Under the pieces are notes generated by a model. That model did not search any database. It saw only the letters and a program-made list of their open reading frames with translations, and had not been told where the DNA came from. Positions 50,915-58,447 of a DNA stretch of 64,000 bases are shown here, piece after piece. How positions within the stretch are numbered: the first letter of the stretch is position 1; every line of letters begins with the position of its first letter. The stretch is from Catenuloplanes atrovinosus (GTDB lineage: Bacteria; Actinomycetota; Actinomycetes; Mycobacteriales; Micromonosporaceae): positions 682,001 through 746,000 of the forward strand of contig NZ_JAVDYB010000001.1 in assembly GCF_031458235.1 (NCBI RefSeq), read 5' to 3'. Position numbers and translations under genes: made by a program.

Positions 50915-51745
50915 TCAGATCTCACTCTCCGTCAGCCCCTCCTGACGTCCGGTCGCGGCCGTGGGGTCGGTGCCGGCGAGGAACGCGCCGGCCGTGGCGG
51001 CGAGGCGGGTGGCGCCGAGCGCGGTGGCCCAGCGCGCCACCTCGCGGCCGAGCGCGGTCGCGGCGGCCTCGTCGCCGGCGTCGCGGTGCAGGACCGCGAG
51101 CAGCAACTGCTGGGAGAGCGTGCCGGTGACGGCGCCGGCGCGGGCGCCCAGCGCGGTGGCGTGCTCCCACCGGCTGCGGGCGGCGTCGTGGTCGCCGGCG
51201 TCGTGGTCGTGGTCGCCCAGGTGACGGAGCGCCTCCCGCTCCAGCAGGTCGTCGCCGGTGCCGAGCGCGGACCGGTAGCGCGCGGGCGCCGCGTCACGCC
51301 GACCGGCCAGGTTGTCGTCGATCAGCCCGCGGTAGAAGCGCGCCCAGCCGCGGCGTACCCCGTCCTCGGCTTGATCTTCGAGCCGGTCGGCATCGGCCGC
51401 CAGCGCCTCGATCACCCGCGGATCGCGGCCCGCCGGGCCGGGGCGGAACGTCCCCCGATCGAAGAGCAGCGCGCGGTACGCGGCCCGCAGCCGCAGAAAC
51501 CCGACGTCCCAGACGTCCGCGTGCGCGAGCGCCGGGTGCCGCAGCCGCGCCTCGGCATGGGCGGTGCCGGCGTACCAGTCGCTCTCCAGCGCCACCTCCG
51601 CGGCCGCGAGCGCGATGCCGGGCTCGGCGCCGCCGGTCCGCCGGGCGGCGTCCAGCAGGCGGATCGCGCCGGACCAGCGGCCGGCGTGGGCCAGCGCGCG
51701 GGCGGCCCGAGTCAGCTCATGAGCGTCGATCTCGATCGTGGTCAT
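50915..51745 (-). CDS. TPR-like helical-repeat protein
   Basis: A 276-residue Ala-rich helical protein (MTTIEIDAHELTRAARALAH). Its pattern of 30-40-residue helix pairs, for example GRWSGAIRLLDAARRTGG and RSRWEHATALGARAGAVTG, resembles tetratricopeptide repeats; four to six units are likely. There is no signal or enzyme motif. It is divergent from the MarR gene and its ATG is 12 bp from the probable MarR operator, so it is likely controlled by that regulator. Confidence 0.75.
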   Translation of the reverse strand: MTTIEIDAHELTRAARALAHAGRWSGAIRLLDAARRTGGAEPGIALAAAEVALESDWYAGTAHAEARLRHPALAHADVWDVGFLRLRAAYRALLFDRGTFRPGPAGRDPRVIEALAADADRLEDQAEDGVRRGWARFYRGLIDDNLAGRRDAAPARYRSALGTGDDLLEREALRHLGDHDHDAGDHDAARSRWEHATALGARAGAVTGTLSQQLLLAVLHRDAGDEAAATALGREVARWATALGATRLAATAGAFLAGTDPTAATGRQEGLTESEI

Positions 51746-51756
51746 GGCCGCGAAGG

Positions 51757-51774
51757 TAGTTATCGTGAAAACTA
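51757..51774. promoter_or_regulatory. Probable MarR operator
   Basis: TAGTTATC-GT-GAAAACTA is an 18-bp dyad (7 of 8 pairs) in the 69-bp gap between the divergent TPR-like and MarR genes. It is AT-rich in an otherwise GC-rich region, as MarR sites usually are, and lies where it could repress both promoters. Confidence 0.6.
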
Positions 51775-51814
51775 TCCACAAGAAAACAGACTCCGGTCGA
51801 TGAAAAGGGGTTCG

Positions 51815-52318
51815 ATGCGCGACTCGGTGGACCGGCACGTCGAGACCTGGGCGCGCGAGCTGCCCTGGATGGATCCGGTACAGGAGGCGATCGCCGTGCG
51901 GATCTCCATCCTGGCCCGCCACCTGGCCCGGGGTCGCCGGGACGCGTTGACCGCCGGTGGACTGCGGCAGTGGGAGTTCAAGGTGCTCCTGACGCTGCGC
52001 CGCCTCGGCCCGCCGTACAGCACCAGCCCGTCCCACCTGGCCGACCTGCTCGGGCTCACCCGCGGCGCGCTCTCCGCGCGGCTCCGGCCGCTCGAGGAGG
52101 CCGGTCTGCTCACCCGCGCCACCGACCCGGCCGACCGGCGGCGCGTCCACGTCCGTCTCACCGACGCCGGCTCCGCCGCCTTCGACCGGCACGCCTCCGC
52201 CGAGAGCCGCACCGAGTCCGGTCTGCTGGCCGCGCTGACCCCGGAGCAGCGCCACGAGCTGGCCGGCCTGTTGCGCACGCTGGTCCAGGCCGCCGAGTCC
52301 GCCGGCCCGGCGTCGTAG
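51815..52318 (+). CDS. MarR-family regulator
   Basis: A 167-residue winged-helix regulator. The recognition helix is in SHLADLLGLTRGALSARLRP and the wing in TDPADRRRVHVRLTDAG, the DxRxR signature of MarR proteins. ATG 51815 has AAGGGG just upstream; ATG 51800 is possible. Divergent from the TPR-like gene. Confidence 0.9.
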   Translation: MRDSVDRHVETWARELPWMDPVQEAIAVRISILARHLARGRRDALTAGGLRQWEFKVLLTLRRLGPPYSTSPSHLADLLGLTRGALSARLRPLEEAGLLTRATDPADRRRVHVRLTDAGSAAFDRHASAESRTESGLLAALTPEQRHELAGLLRTLVQAAESAGPAS

Positions 52319-52381
52319 CGTCGGCGCGGTCCGTACCGGGGTGCTCCGGTTGCCGTCACGGTGGGACGGGAGAATGGGCGA

Positions 52382-52780
52382 ATGGCGAAACGACGGCGGG
52401 AGACCGGTGGCGGGGCGTGCCCGTGCGGCACCGGTGCCGGGTACGACGAATGCTGCGGGCCGCTGCACCGCGGCGAGTCCACCGCGCCGACCGCGGAGGC
52501 GCTGATGCGCTCGCGGTTCAGCGCGTTCGCCCGCGGCGACGCCCGCTATCTGCTCCAGACGTGGCATCCGAGCACCCGCCCGGGTGAGCTGACGCTCGAC
52601 CAGGGACAGCGCTGGCTGCGCCTGGACATCGTGGACACCGGCGGCGGCTCACTGTTCGAGGCGGGCGGCGAGGTGGAGTTCAAGGCGCACTACCGGGCCG
52701 GCGGGCGAACCGGCACGGTGCACGAGCGGAGCCGGTTCACGCGCGAGGACGGCCGCTGGTTCTACGTCGCGGAGGCATGA
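52382..52780 (+). CDS. YchJ/UPF0225-family protein
   Basis: A 132-residue protein. The N-terminal SEC-C-like zinc motif is CPCGTGAGYDECCGPLH, followed by TAEALMRSRFSAFARGDARYLLQTWHPS and a cystatin-like domain ending EDGRWFYVAEA. This is the standard architecture of UPF0225; the function is unknown but zinc binding is expected. Confidence 0.9.
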   Translation: MAKRRRETGGGACPCGTGAGYDECCGPLHRGESTAPTAEALMRSRFSAFARGDARYLLQTWHPSTRPGELTLDQGQRWLRLDIVDTGGGSLFEAGGEVEFKAHYRAGGRTGTVHERSRFTREDGRWFYVAEA

Positions 52781-52848
52781 TCGAGTCATATCCATGTTGG
52801 AACGCGCCGGGCCGCCTGGATAGCCTCTGTCGAAGGGGGTGAGCGGCC

Positions 52849-53616
52849 GTGCACGGTGCGTTGTTCGGTGTCACGTTCGTGCTGGCGAGCGTGTCCGCGA
52901 CCGTCTTCCTGATGCTGCGGTGCGAGGGGAAGGGGCGCCCGTTCGGCCCGAGCGCGCGGCGCTGGGCGCTCGCGGTGATCGGCGTGACCAGCGTGCTCTC
53001 CACCGTGACGGCCGGGCTCGCGATGCTGATCGTGTCGCAACTGCCGGCCGCGCTCCTCGGGCTCGGCGTGGCGGCGCCCAGCATGCTCTGGCTCAGCGAG
53101 ATCAACAAACGCGGCGCGGACCGGCGCGACCTGCGGCGGGACCTGTCCTCGGTGTGGCTGACCCGGCTGCTCACCCGGCTCCAGGAGGGGATGGCCGACG
53201 ACCGGGAGGCATGGTGCGCGGCGCGCGTCGACGACGAGTGGTCGACGGACGAGCTGAGCATGGCGGCGCGGCACTACCACGAGTACCTGATGGAGCGGCT
53301 GACCGTGGAGGAGCGGCGCCGGGGGCGCATCCACGCGCAGCTCAACGCGATCCAGTCCCGGCTGGACGTGGTGCACCTGATCGAGGCGAGCGCCAGCCGC
53401 GCCAAGGTGCTCGCCGCGTTGCAGGGCTCACGGACCACCAAGGAGCCGCGGTACGTCAAGGCCGCGGACGACCTGGGGCGGATGGCCGGCATCCTGCGGC
53501 ACGACGCATACCGTGACCTGATCCGGCTCCTGGGCCTGGCCTACAACGCGGGACATCACAAGATGGCGCCGTATCGGCCACCGATGGTGCTCAGCCCCGC
53601 GATGAGCAGGACCTAG
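52849..53616 (+). CDS. Membrane protein with a cytoplasmic helical domain, unknown
   Basis: A 255-residue protein from GTG 52849. Three hydrophobic segments lie in the first 85 residues (LFGVTFVLASVSATVFLML, LAVIGVTSVLSTVTAGLAML, LPAALLGLGVAAPSMLWL), then a charged helical domain with LTVEERRRGRIHAQLNAIQ and SRAKVLAALQGSRTTKEPRY. There are no recognised motifs. It overlaps the convergent XRE gene by four bases at the 3' end. Confidence 0.7.
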   Translation: MHGALFGVTFVLASVSATVFLMLRCEGKGRPFGPSARRWALAVIGVTSVLSTVTAGLAMLIVSQLPAALLGLGVAAPSMLWLSEINKRGADRRDLRRDLSSVWLTRLLTRLQEGMADDREAWCAARVDDEWSTDELSMAARHYHEYLMERLTVEERRRGRIHAQLNAIQSRLDVVHLIEASASRAKVLAALQGSRTTKEPRYVKAADDLGRMAGILRHDAYRDLIRLLGLAYNAGHHKMAPYRPPMVLSPAMSRT

Positions 53617-53888
53617 GTGAGCGCCTCGTCCACCGGGCGGAGCGCGAACTCGACCTGGGCGCCGAGCGCCTCGACCACGGAACAGAGCGTGCGGAGCGTA
53701 AGATTCTCCTCACCGGAGAGGATCTGGCTGACCCGGCCGGGGGAGACGCCCATCGCCTGGGCCAGCTCACCACGGGTCACCTTGTTCTCCCGCATGTACC
53801 ACGTGACCTCGTCGACCACCAGCCTGCCGAGGTCGCCTGCGGCGGGATCTCCGATCCTGGACGACTCGCTGCGGAACGGGTTTCGCAT
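53613..53888 (-). CDS. XRE-family helix-turn-helix regulator
   Basis: A 91-residue single-domain regulator: TRGELAQAMGVSPGRVSQIL is the helix-turn-helix, followed by SGEENLTLRTLCSVVEALGA. It lacks a toxin partner on the same strand, though short XRE proteins of this type can be antitoxins. ATG 53888 has AAGGAGG. Two matching dyads upstream suggest autoregulation. Confidence 0.9.
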   Translation of the reverse strand: MRNPFRSESSRIGDPAAGDLGRLVVDEVTWYMRENKVTRGELAQAMGVSPGRVSQILSGEENLTLRTLCSVVEALGAQVEFALRPVDEALT

Positions 53889-53924
53889 GACGGCCTCCTT
53901 CGCTTCTCGACCCTGCCATCGATG

Positions 53925-53959
53925 TTAGGCAGAACTAAAACCTTTAGGCAAGACTAAAG
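53925..53959. promoter_or_regulatory. Paired operators of the XRE regulator
   Basis: TTAGGCAGAACTAAA (53925-53939) and TTAGGCAAGACTAAA (53944-53958) are direct repeats with a 19-bp period, 13 of 15 identical. Each is also a dyad of the form TTAG-N6-CTAA. They lie 37-70 bp upstream of the XRE start. A 19-bp period places both on nearly the same helix face, suiting two cooperating dimers. Confidence 0.65.
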
Positions 53960-53974
53960 CGGTACGTCAAGAGT

Positions 53975-54009
53975 GCGCGGCCCCGGATCTGGCACATCCG
54001 GGGCCGCGC
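53975..54009 (-). terminator. Strong hairpin after the chitin-active oxygenase gene
   Basis: A perfect 14-bp stem, GCGCGGCCCCGGAT (53975-53988) with complement 53996-54009 and a 7-base loop, beginning 8 bp beyond the stop codon at 54017. It separates the oxygenase from the XRE promoter. Confidence 0.8.
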
Positions 54010-54016
54010 CCGTCGC

Positions 54017-54706
54017 TCACGCGAAGATCACGTCACTGCACAGGTAGTACACCTGGTCCGCGTGGCTGGCCTTCCAGATCGTGTAGAGCACCGCCCGGCC
54101 GGTGCGCCCCGGCGCGTTGACGTTCACCGTGTAGGTGCGCCCGTTCAGCGCCGGGTCGGACTCGGTCTGCCCGCCCCCGGGCGGGATCACGCCGGTCTGC
54201 CCGACCAACTGCAGGTCGCCCCAGCCCATCCGCTGGGTCAGCGGATTGAAGCCGGGCCTGGTTACGTACGTCAACAGGTAGTCCGCGCCGTGCTGCGCCT
54301 GATCGTGCATGCGCAGCGTGAAGCTGGTCGACACGGTCTGCGCGGTCCACGCACCCGGCGTGTCCAGCGCGGAGTACCGGGTGCCGCCGGTGTTGCCCGC
54401 GCTGCACAGCGTGCCGTCCGGGATCGCGGCCTGGTGGTTGCCCTGCACGTTCTCCCGGTAGAGGCCGTTCCAGTTCCACATCGCGGTGGAGTCCGCGTTC
54501 CAGGCCTGCCAGCACATCGGGTCCTGGGTTGCCATGATCGGATTCTGGAAGTCGCTGCCCCACCGCTTCCAGCAGCCATAGTTGCGGGACGGCGGATTCA
54601 CCGTGGAGCCGTGCGCGGACGCGGTCTCCACCAGGCCGGTGGTGAGTACGAGCATGGCCGCGGCCGCGACGAGCAGCAGGCGGCGCAGCATTCTGGTGAT
54701 GGGCAT
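54017..54706 (-). CDS. Secreted AA10 lytic polysaccharide monooxygenase
   Basis: A 229-residue copper enzyme that oxidatively cleaves chitin or cellulose. The signal peptide is cut after ETASA, leaving His32 as the mature N-terminus (HGSTVNPPSRNYGCW), the first copper ligand; the second is probably His139 in DQAQHGADYLL. The block IWKASHADQVYYLCSDV is typical of AA10. It is a catalytic domain alone, without a carbohydrate-binding module. ATG 54706 has GGAG; longer frames have no support. Confidence 0.95.
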   Translation of the reverse strand: MPITRMLRRLLLVAAAAMLVLTTGLVETASAHGSTVNPPSRNYGCWKRWGSDFQNPIMATQDPMCWQAWNADSTAMWNWNGLYRENVQGNHQAAIPDGTLCSAGNTGGTRYSALDTPGAWTAQTVSTSFTLRMHDQAQHGADYLLTYVTRPGFNPLTQRMGWGDLQLVGQTGVIPPGGGQTESDPALNGRTYTVNVNAPGRTGRAVLYTIWKASHADQVYYLCSDVIFA

Positions 54707-55054
54707 GAAAACTCCAAGCACTCTCGTCGACGCTGATTGCGAAAGTGCCCGAGCGCAGGTCCCGTGGGTGGGTCGGTGCTGTAAGCGCCGCACGTGGTGC
54801 GCGCCGGGGCGTGCGCGGGAAGGTGCCCGCCCACCCGCGCCGTACTGCGAGGATTATCGGCTCCCGCAGGAGCCGAGCGTCACACAATCAAGAGATATAT
54901 GTCAATGAGTCCGCAGCGCGCGTCTCGATCCCGTCATCCGTCCCCCAGACGCGACGCGAGTCCCGCCGTCCGCCGCCGGTTGCTCGCAGGCCGTTGTCCG
55001 CGGCGCCCGTTGTCCGCGGCCCGGCGCATCCGGCGCGAATGGCGCGTTGCCAGC

Positions 55055-55345
55055 GGCTGTCGGCTGGTTCACCGGCAGGCGCACGCTGCCGGTGGCTGGT
55101 GGCCGGTGGCCGGTGGCCGGTGGCGGGTGGCGGGTGGCCGGTGGCGGGTGGCGGGTGGCCGGTGGCCGGTGGCCGGTTGCGGGTGGCCGTGGCGGGTGGC
55201 GGGTGGCCAGTGGCTGTCGGCTGGTTCACCGGCAGGCGCACGCTGCCGGTGGCCGGGTGGCCGGTGGCCGGTGGCCGGTGGCCGGTGGCCGTGGCGGGTG
55301 GCCGTGGCGGGTGGCCAGTGGCTGGCGGCTGGCGGCTGGTGCTAG
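55055..55345. repeat. GGTGGCN heptamer array with a duplicated 42-bp block
   Basis: Heptamers GGTGGCC, GGTGGCG and GGTGGCT repeat in irregular order across about 55089-55205 and 55250-55335. A 42-bp block beginning GGCTGTCGGCTGGTTCACCG is identical at 55055-55096 and 55212-55253, 157 bp apart, so a 157-bp unit including part of the array has duplicated. Confidence 0.8.
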
Positions 55346-55793
55346 CAGGGGCATGCTGCCAGCCCGTTGACTGTTCGCTGTCGGTTGGCTGCCGACCTAT
55401 CCGCTGCCAGATGTCCGCTGCTGGCTGCTGGACTGGATCACGTTCGGCGCTGACGGCTGCCCTTTGCTGGCGACTGCTAGACATCCCATGCCGACTGTCA
55501 TTGATCCGAATCGTGACCTTTCCAGCGGCTCTGATCGATCGCCTCACTTTGTGAGCCTCAGGCACCTTATTCGGCGCTAATTACGTGCCTACGGCTCACA
55601 TAGTGACCGCGATGATCAATTCGGCTCGCAAATATGGTGAAATTTCGGGCGCGGAGCGCTCGCAACCCAAGGCTTAGCACCGTCCTCACCGTCAGCGATC
55701 GAGAGATGCGGTGACCGAGACCAACAGCGGAATGACGGATAACAGCGCGAGCCCGCCGATCCGGCCGCAGCGGGGCGGAGGCGATCGTCTCCT

Positions 55794-55830
55794 TGGCTGC
55801 GGCTGCGGCTGCGGCTGCGGCTGCGGCTCC
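55794..55830. repeat. GGCTGC hexamer run
   Basis: Five to six GGCTGC units in succession, followed by its near-complement GCCGCAGCCG, so the end can fold back on the run. Confidence 0.7.
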
Positions 55831-55848
55831 GCCGCAGCCGCTTGTTCC

Positions 55849-56050
55849 CTGGCGGGCCGTGGTTTGCTGCGGGCCGAGTTTGCTGGCGGGCCGAGGTTTC
55901 CTGGCCGGCCGTAGTTTGCTGGCGGGCCGTGGTTTGCTGGCGGGCCGAGGTTTCCTGGCCGGCCGTAGTTTGCTGGCGGGCCGTGGTTTGCTGGCGGGCC
56001 GAGTTTGCTGGCGGGCCGTGGTTTGCTGGCGGGCCGTGTTCCCTGGGCGG
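55849..56050. repeat. 18-bp minisatellite
   Basis: About eleven units of roughly 18 bp, mainly TTTGCTGGCGGGCCGTGG alternating with TTTCCTGGCCGGCCGTAG and TTTGCTGGCGGGCCGAGG. Higher-order alternation (three-unit period) is visible. On the minus strand it reads as Pro-Ala-Ser-Lys-Pro-Arg repeats, which I do not consider a gene. Confidence 0.8.
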
Positions 56051-56213
56051 CCGACATTCCCCGCCGGCCGAGGTTCCCAGCCACGGCACGAAATGCGCGC
56101 CATGCAAGCTCGCCCTCGGCGGCCGCCGCGTGGGTTTCCCAGCCACGCCGGGACCGGCTCCGTCGCCGCGAGCGTAGCGGAGCGCCAGCGGAGTCGGAGC
56201 CCGCGGCGAGGTT

Positions 56214-56327
56214 TGCCCGCGGGAGCATGCGGAACCCGGCCCCGCCGGAAGCGGGAAAGCCTGGGTCTGCGGGGTATCCCCGGTGCCCGCGGGTGCGTGC
56301 GGAACCCTGCCACGTCGGAAGGGGGCT
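56214..56327 (+). repeat. Interspersed repeat, two partial copies in tandem
   Basis: TGCCCGCGGGAGCATGCGG (56214-56232), ten bases, then CGCCGGAAGCGGGAA (56243-56257) match the right half of the 73-bp repeat. A more diverged copy follows at 56279-56327 (CGGTGCCCGCGGGTGCGTGC and CGTCGGAAG). Confidence 0.7.
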
Positions 56328-56958
56328 ACGCCGTCGCGATGGTGAGGAGGCCGGCGGTGATCAGGACGCCGGCCCAGAGCCGGTCCAGGTTGAACCACGC
56401 CGTGCGGAGAATCCGCAGCCCCGCCACCTGATAGACGACCACCGCCACCACCCCCGCCACCACGAACATGGCCAGCGTATGGAGCCCGGCCGCCACCAGG
56501 CCCGCGAGCGCGTCGCCGCCCACGTGAGCGACCGCGTGCCCGTCATGCCCGGCCGCCGGGACCGGTGCGGTGGCGAGGACCGGCAGCAGCATGAGCCCGG
56601 CCCCGTGGGCCGACGACATGAGGAACGACCACCCCGCCAGCTCTGGCAGCGAGAGCCGCATGCCGGCCCAGCGGAAGTGCCGCCGGGACAGCGCCCGCCA
56701 CAGCCCGAACCCGACCAGCAGCGCGCCGCCGCCGATCGCGACCCACCGGGTGGCGACCACCGAGCGGGTGGCGGTGACCAGCGCGGCGACCACCCCTACC
56801 GAGGCGAGGTGCCCGGCCGCGATCGGGGGTAGGGAGAGCAGCAGCGCGCGCCGGGAGCGTTCCTGCAGGCCGCGGGCCACGGCGAAGAGCCAGCCCATGG
56901 CCGGGTTGATGCCGTGGAACGCGCCCAGCGCGGCCAGTGCGAGCAGGGAGAGCGTCAC
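56326..56958 (-). CDS. Polytopic membrane protein coupled to the SBP56 gene
   Basis: A 210-residue protein with five to six helices, starting at GTG 56958 (VTLSLLALAALGAFHGINPA) in a GTGA overlap with the SBP56-like gene. Histidines within helices (AFHGINPAMGW, SSAHGAGLMLLP, AAGLHTLAMF) and the motif HGxNP recall NicO/UreH-like or sulfite-exporter-like transporters. The coupling to a methanethiol oxidase suggests export of, or metal supply for, that reaction. Function not known. Confidence 0.7.
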   Translation of the reverse strand: MTLSLLALAALGAFHGINPAMGWLFAVARGLQERSRRALLLSLPPIAAGHLASVGVVAALVTATRSVVATRWVAIGGGALLVGFGLWRALSRRHFRWAGMRLSLPELAGWSFLMSSAHGAGLMLLPVLATAPVPAAGHDGHAVAHVGGDALAGLVAAGLHTLAMFVVAGVVAVVVYQVAGLRILRTAWFNLDRLWAGVLITAGLLTIATA

Positions 56959-58352
56959 GGGAAGCAGTACGAGTCGGAGGAGGCGTCGCCGCCCTGGAGT
57001 CGCGTCTGGTGCACGCGCAGGCCGCGGAAGTCGTCGCCGTGCGGGAAGTAGCGGTCGTCGAGCGTGAGGCCGTCGCCGGAGGAGTGCAGCAGTGCCTGCC
57101 ACGCGCCGACGCCGTCCGGGTAGAACTGGTCGTCCCAGGCGCCGTAGAGCGAGTTCGTCACGTAGACGCGGCGGCCGTCGCGGCTCACCTCGACCATCTG
57201 CGGGCCGCCGGCCAGGCGTTCGTCCGGGAACGACGGGTGCGGGGTGCGGCGCACGATGCCGCCCAGGTGCACGGAGCCGGCCTCGACCGGATGGAACGGG
57301 TCGCTCACGTCGTACCGTTTCAGCTCGCCCGTGCCCCAGCAGGAGACGTAGAGCCAGCGGTCGTCGACGGACAGGTCGATGTCGGTGACCAGCGGCGGAA
57401 CCGCGCCGAACGGTTGCAGCGCGGGCGGCAGCAGCGCCGGGTCCGCGGGCTCGGCCGGGATGTCGATCACCTTGGTGACGGCCCACTCGTCCCCGGACCG
57501 GTGCCAGACCCAGACGGACGCGGAGAGGTCCGCCACGCTGACCACCACGCCGACGAACCCGTACTGCCGGGTGGGGTCGTGGGCCGGGCGCAGTTCGAGC
57601 GGCATCTGGTACTGGTCGCCGAGGTCGACGCGCTGCACGTGCCGGCGGCGGCGCAGGTCCCAGAAGTGCAGCGCGTGCCCGTACTGGCGGCCCAGCAGCA
57701 GCTCGGGCACGATCCCGTCCTCGATCATGGAGGGCGTGCCCCACTCGGACGTGACCAGCACGTCCTGCGTGAGGTGCCACCAGAAGTCGTAGGCCAGGTA
57801 CTGCGGGCCGCGGTCGGCCTCCCAGGCGCCGCGCACGTCGAACGTGGTGTGGTCGAGCACCGCGATCCCGCCGGGGCCGTCGCCGGCCGCGCCGCCCAGC
57901 GCGGACAGGTAGATGCCGTCCGGCCCGCAGTGGACGGTGTGCGGGCGCGAGTAGCCGGCGCGCGTGGCGAGTTCCTCCGGCTGCAGCACCTTGGTGACGG
58001 CCGGCGCCCGGGGGTCGTCCTTGGTGTCGAGCACGTAGACGCGGGACGAGCGCAGGCCGGGCACGATCAGGTAGCGGCGCTCCACGTGCGGGTGCGGCGC
58101 GGTCGGGCAGAGCGCGCTGCTGCACGCGTTCCATCCGAAGTGGTGCAGTTCGTCGCCGGTGTACGGCAGGTCGGTCCAGCCGACCACCTGCCCGAACGAG
58201 CCGGACTCCGGATCGGTGTCCAGCACCGCGATCGCGTCCGGCCGGGTCGCCGACCGGTCGAACGCGGCCACGTAGGCCAGGGTCTCGGGCGGCGCGCCGG
58301 CCGCGTCGCGGGGCGAGGCGTAGAAGCTCGGATCGGGTCTCCACAGGGCCAT
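56955..58352 (-). CDS. Selenium-binding protein (SBP56)-type methanethiol oxidase
   Basis: A 465-residue beta-propeller protein of the SBP56 family, whose bacterial members oxidise methanethiol to formaldehyde, hydrogen sulfide and hydrogen peroxide using copper. Characteristic segments: GWNACSSALC, RPHTVHCGPDGIYLSALGG, DFWWHLTQDVLVTSEWGTP, YGHALHFWDL, CWGTGELKRYDVSDP and PQMVEVSRDGRRVYVTNSLY. ATG 58352 has GGAGG five bases upstream. It is divergent from an SfnB-like/SsuD-like pair, placing it in organosulfur use. Confidence 0.9.
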   Translation of the reverse strand: MALWRPDPSFYASPRDAAGAPPETLAYVAAFDRSATRPDAIAVLDTDPESGSFGQVVGWTDLPYTGDELHHFGWNACSSALCPTAPHPHVERRYLIVPGLRSSRVYVLDTKDDPRAPAVTKVLQPEELATRAGYSRPHTVHCGPDGIYLSALGGAAGDGPGGIAVLDHTTFDVRGAWEADRGPQYLAYDFWWHLTQDVLVTSEWGTPSMIEDGIVPELLLGRQYGHALHFWDLRRRRHVQRVDLGDQYQMPLELRPAHDPTRQYGFVGVVVSVADLSASVWVWHRSGDEWAVTKVIDIPAEPADPALLPPALQPFGAVPPLVTDIDLSVDDRWLYVSCWGTGELKRYDVSDPFHPVEAGSVHLGGIVRRTPHPSFPDERLAGGPQMVEVSRDGRRVYVTNSLYGAWDDQFYPDGVGAWQALLHSSGDGLTLDDRYFPHGDDFRGLRVHQTRLQGGDASSDSYCFP

Positions 58353-58447
58353 GACAACCTCCAAGGTCTGGAGACAAGCCTAGTATTCATGTAGGAAATG
58401 TGGGTAAGCTCCGGTCACGTTTTTCTCTCCCGAGGTGAGGGTGTCGC

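Larger units (their letters stand above)
54707..56325. other. 1.6-kb gene-free region of tandem repeats
   Basis: No frame here has a recognisable domain; long open frames on both strands result from low-complexity repeats with a period divisible by three. Left to right it contains unremarkable sequence to 55050, a GGTGGCN array with a duplicated 42-bp block, a lower-GC patch (55360-55600), a GGCTGC run, an 18-bp minisatellite, and two partial copies of the interspersed repeat. Confidence 0.6.

Noticed and set aside
53613-53888. Toxin-antitoxin pair formed by the XRE protein and the 52849 membrane protein
   Set aside because: The genes are convergent, not an operon, and the membrane protein is too large and unlike known toxins.
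55050-55340. Possible CRISPR-like direct repeats (42-bp block twice)
   Set aside because: Only two copies, 157 bp apart, with a heptamer array between; this is a local duplication.
54888-55565. Minus-strand frame with Pro-Ala-Thr-Gly-His repeats
   Set aside because: Low-complexity output of the GGTGGCN array with no supporting start or domain.
55567-56313. Long minus-strand frames with Pro-Ala-Ser-Lys-Pro-Arg repeats
   Set aside because: They are the translation of an 18-bp minisatellite whose period is a multiple of three; no ribosome site, no non-repetitive domain, and frames on both strands are equally open.
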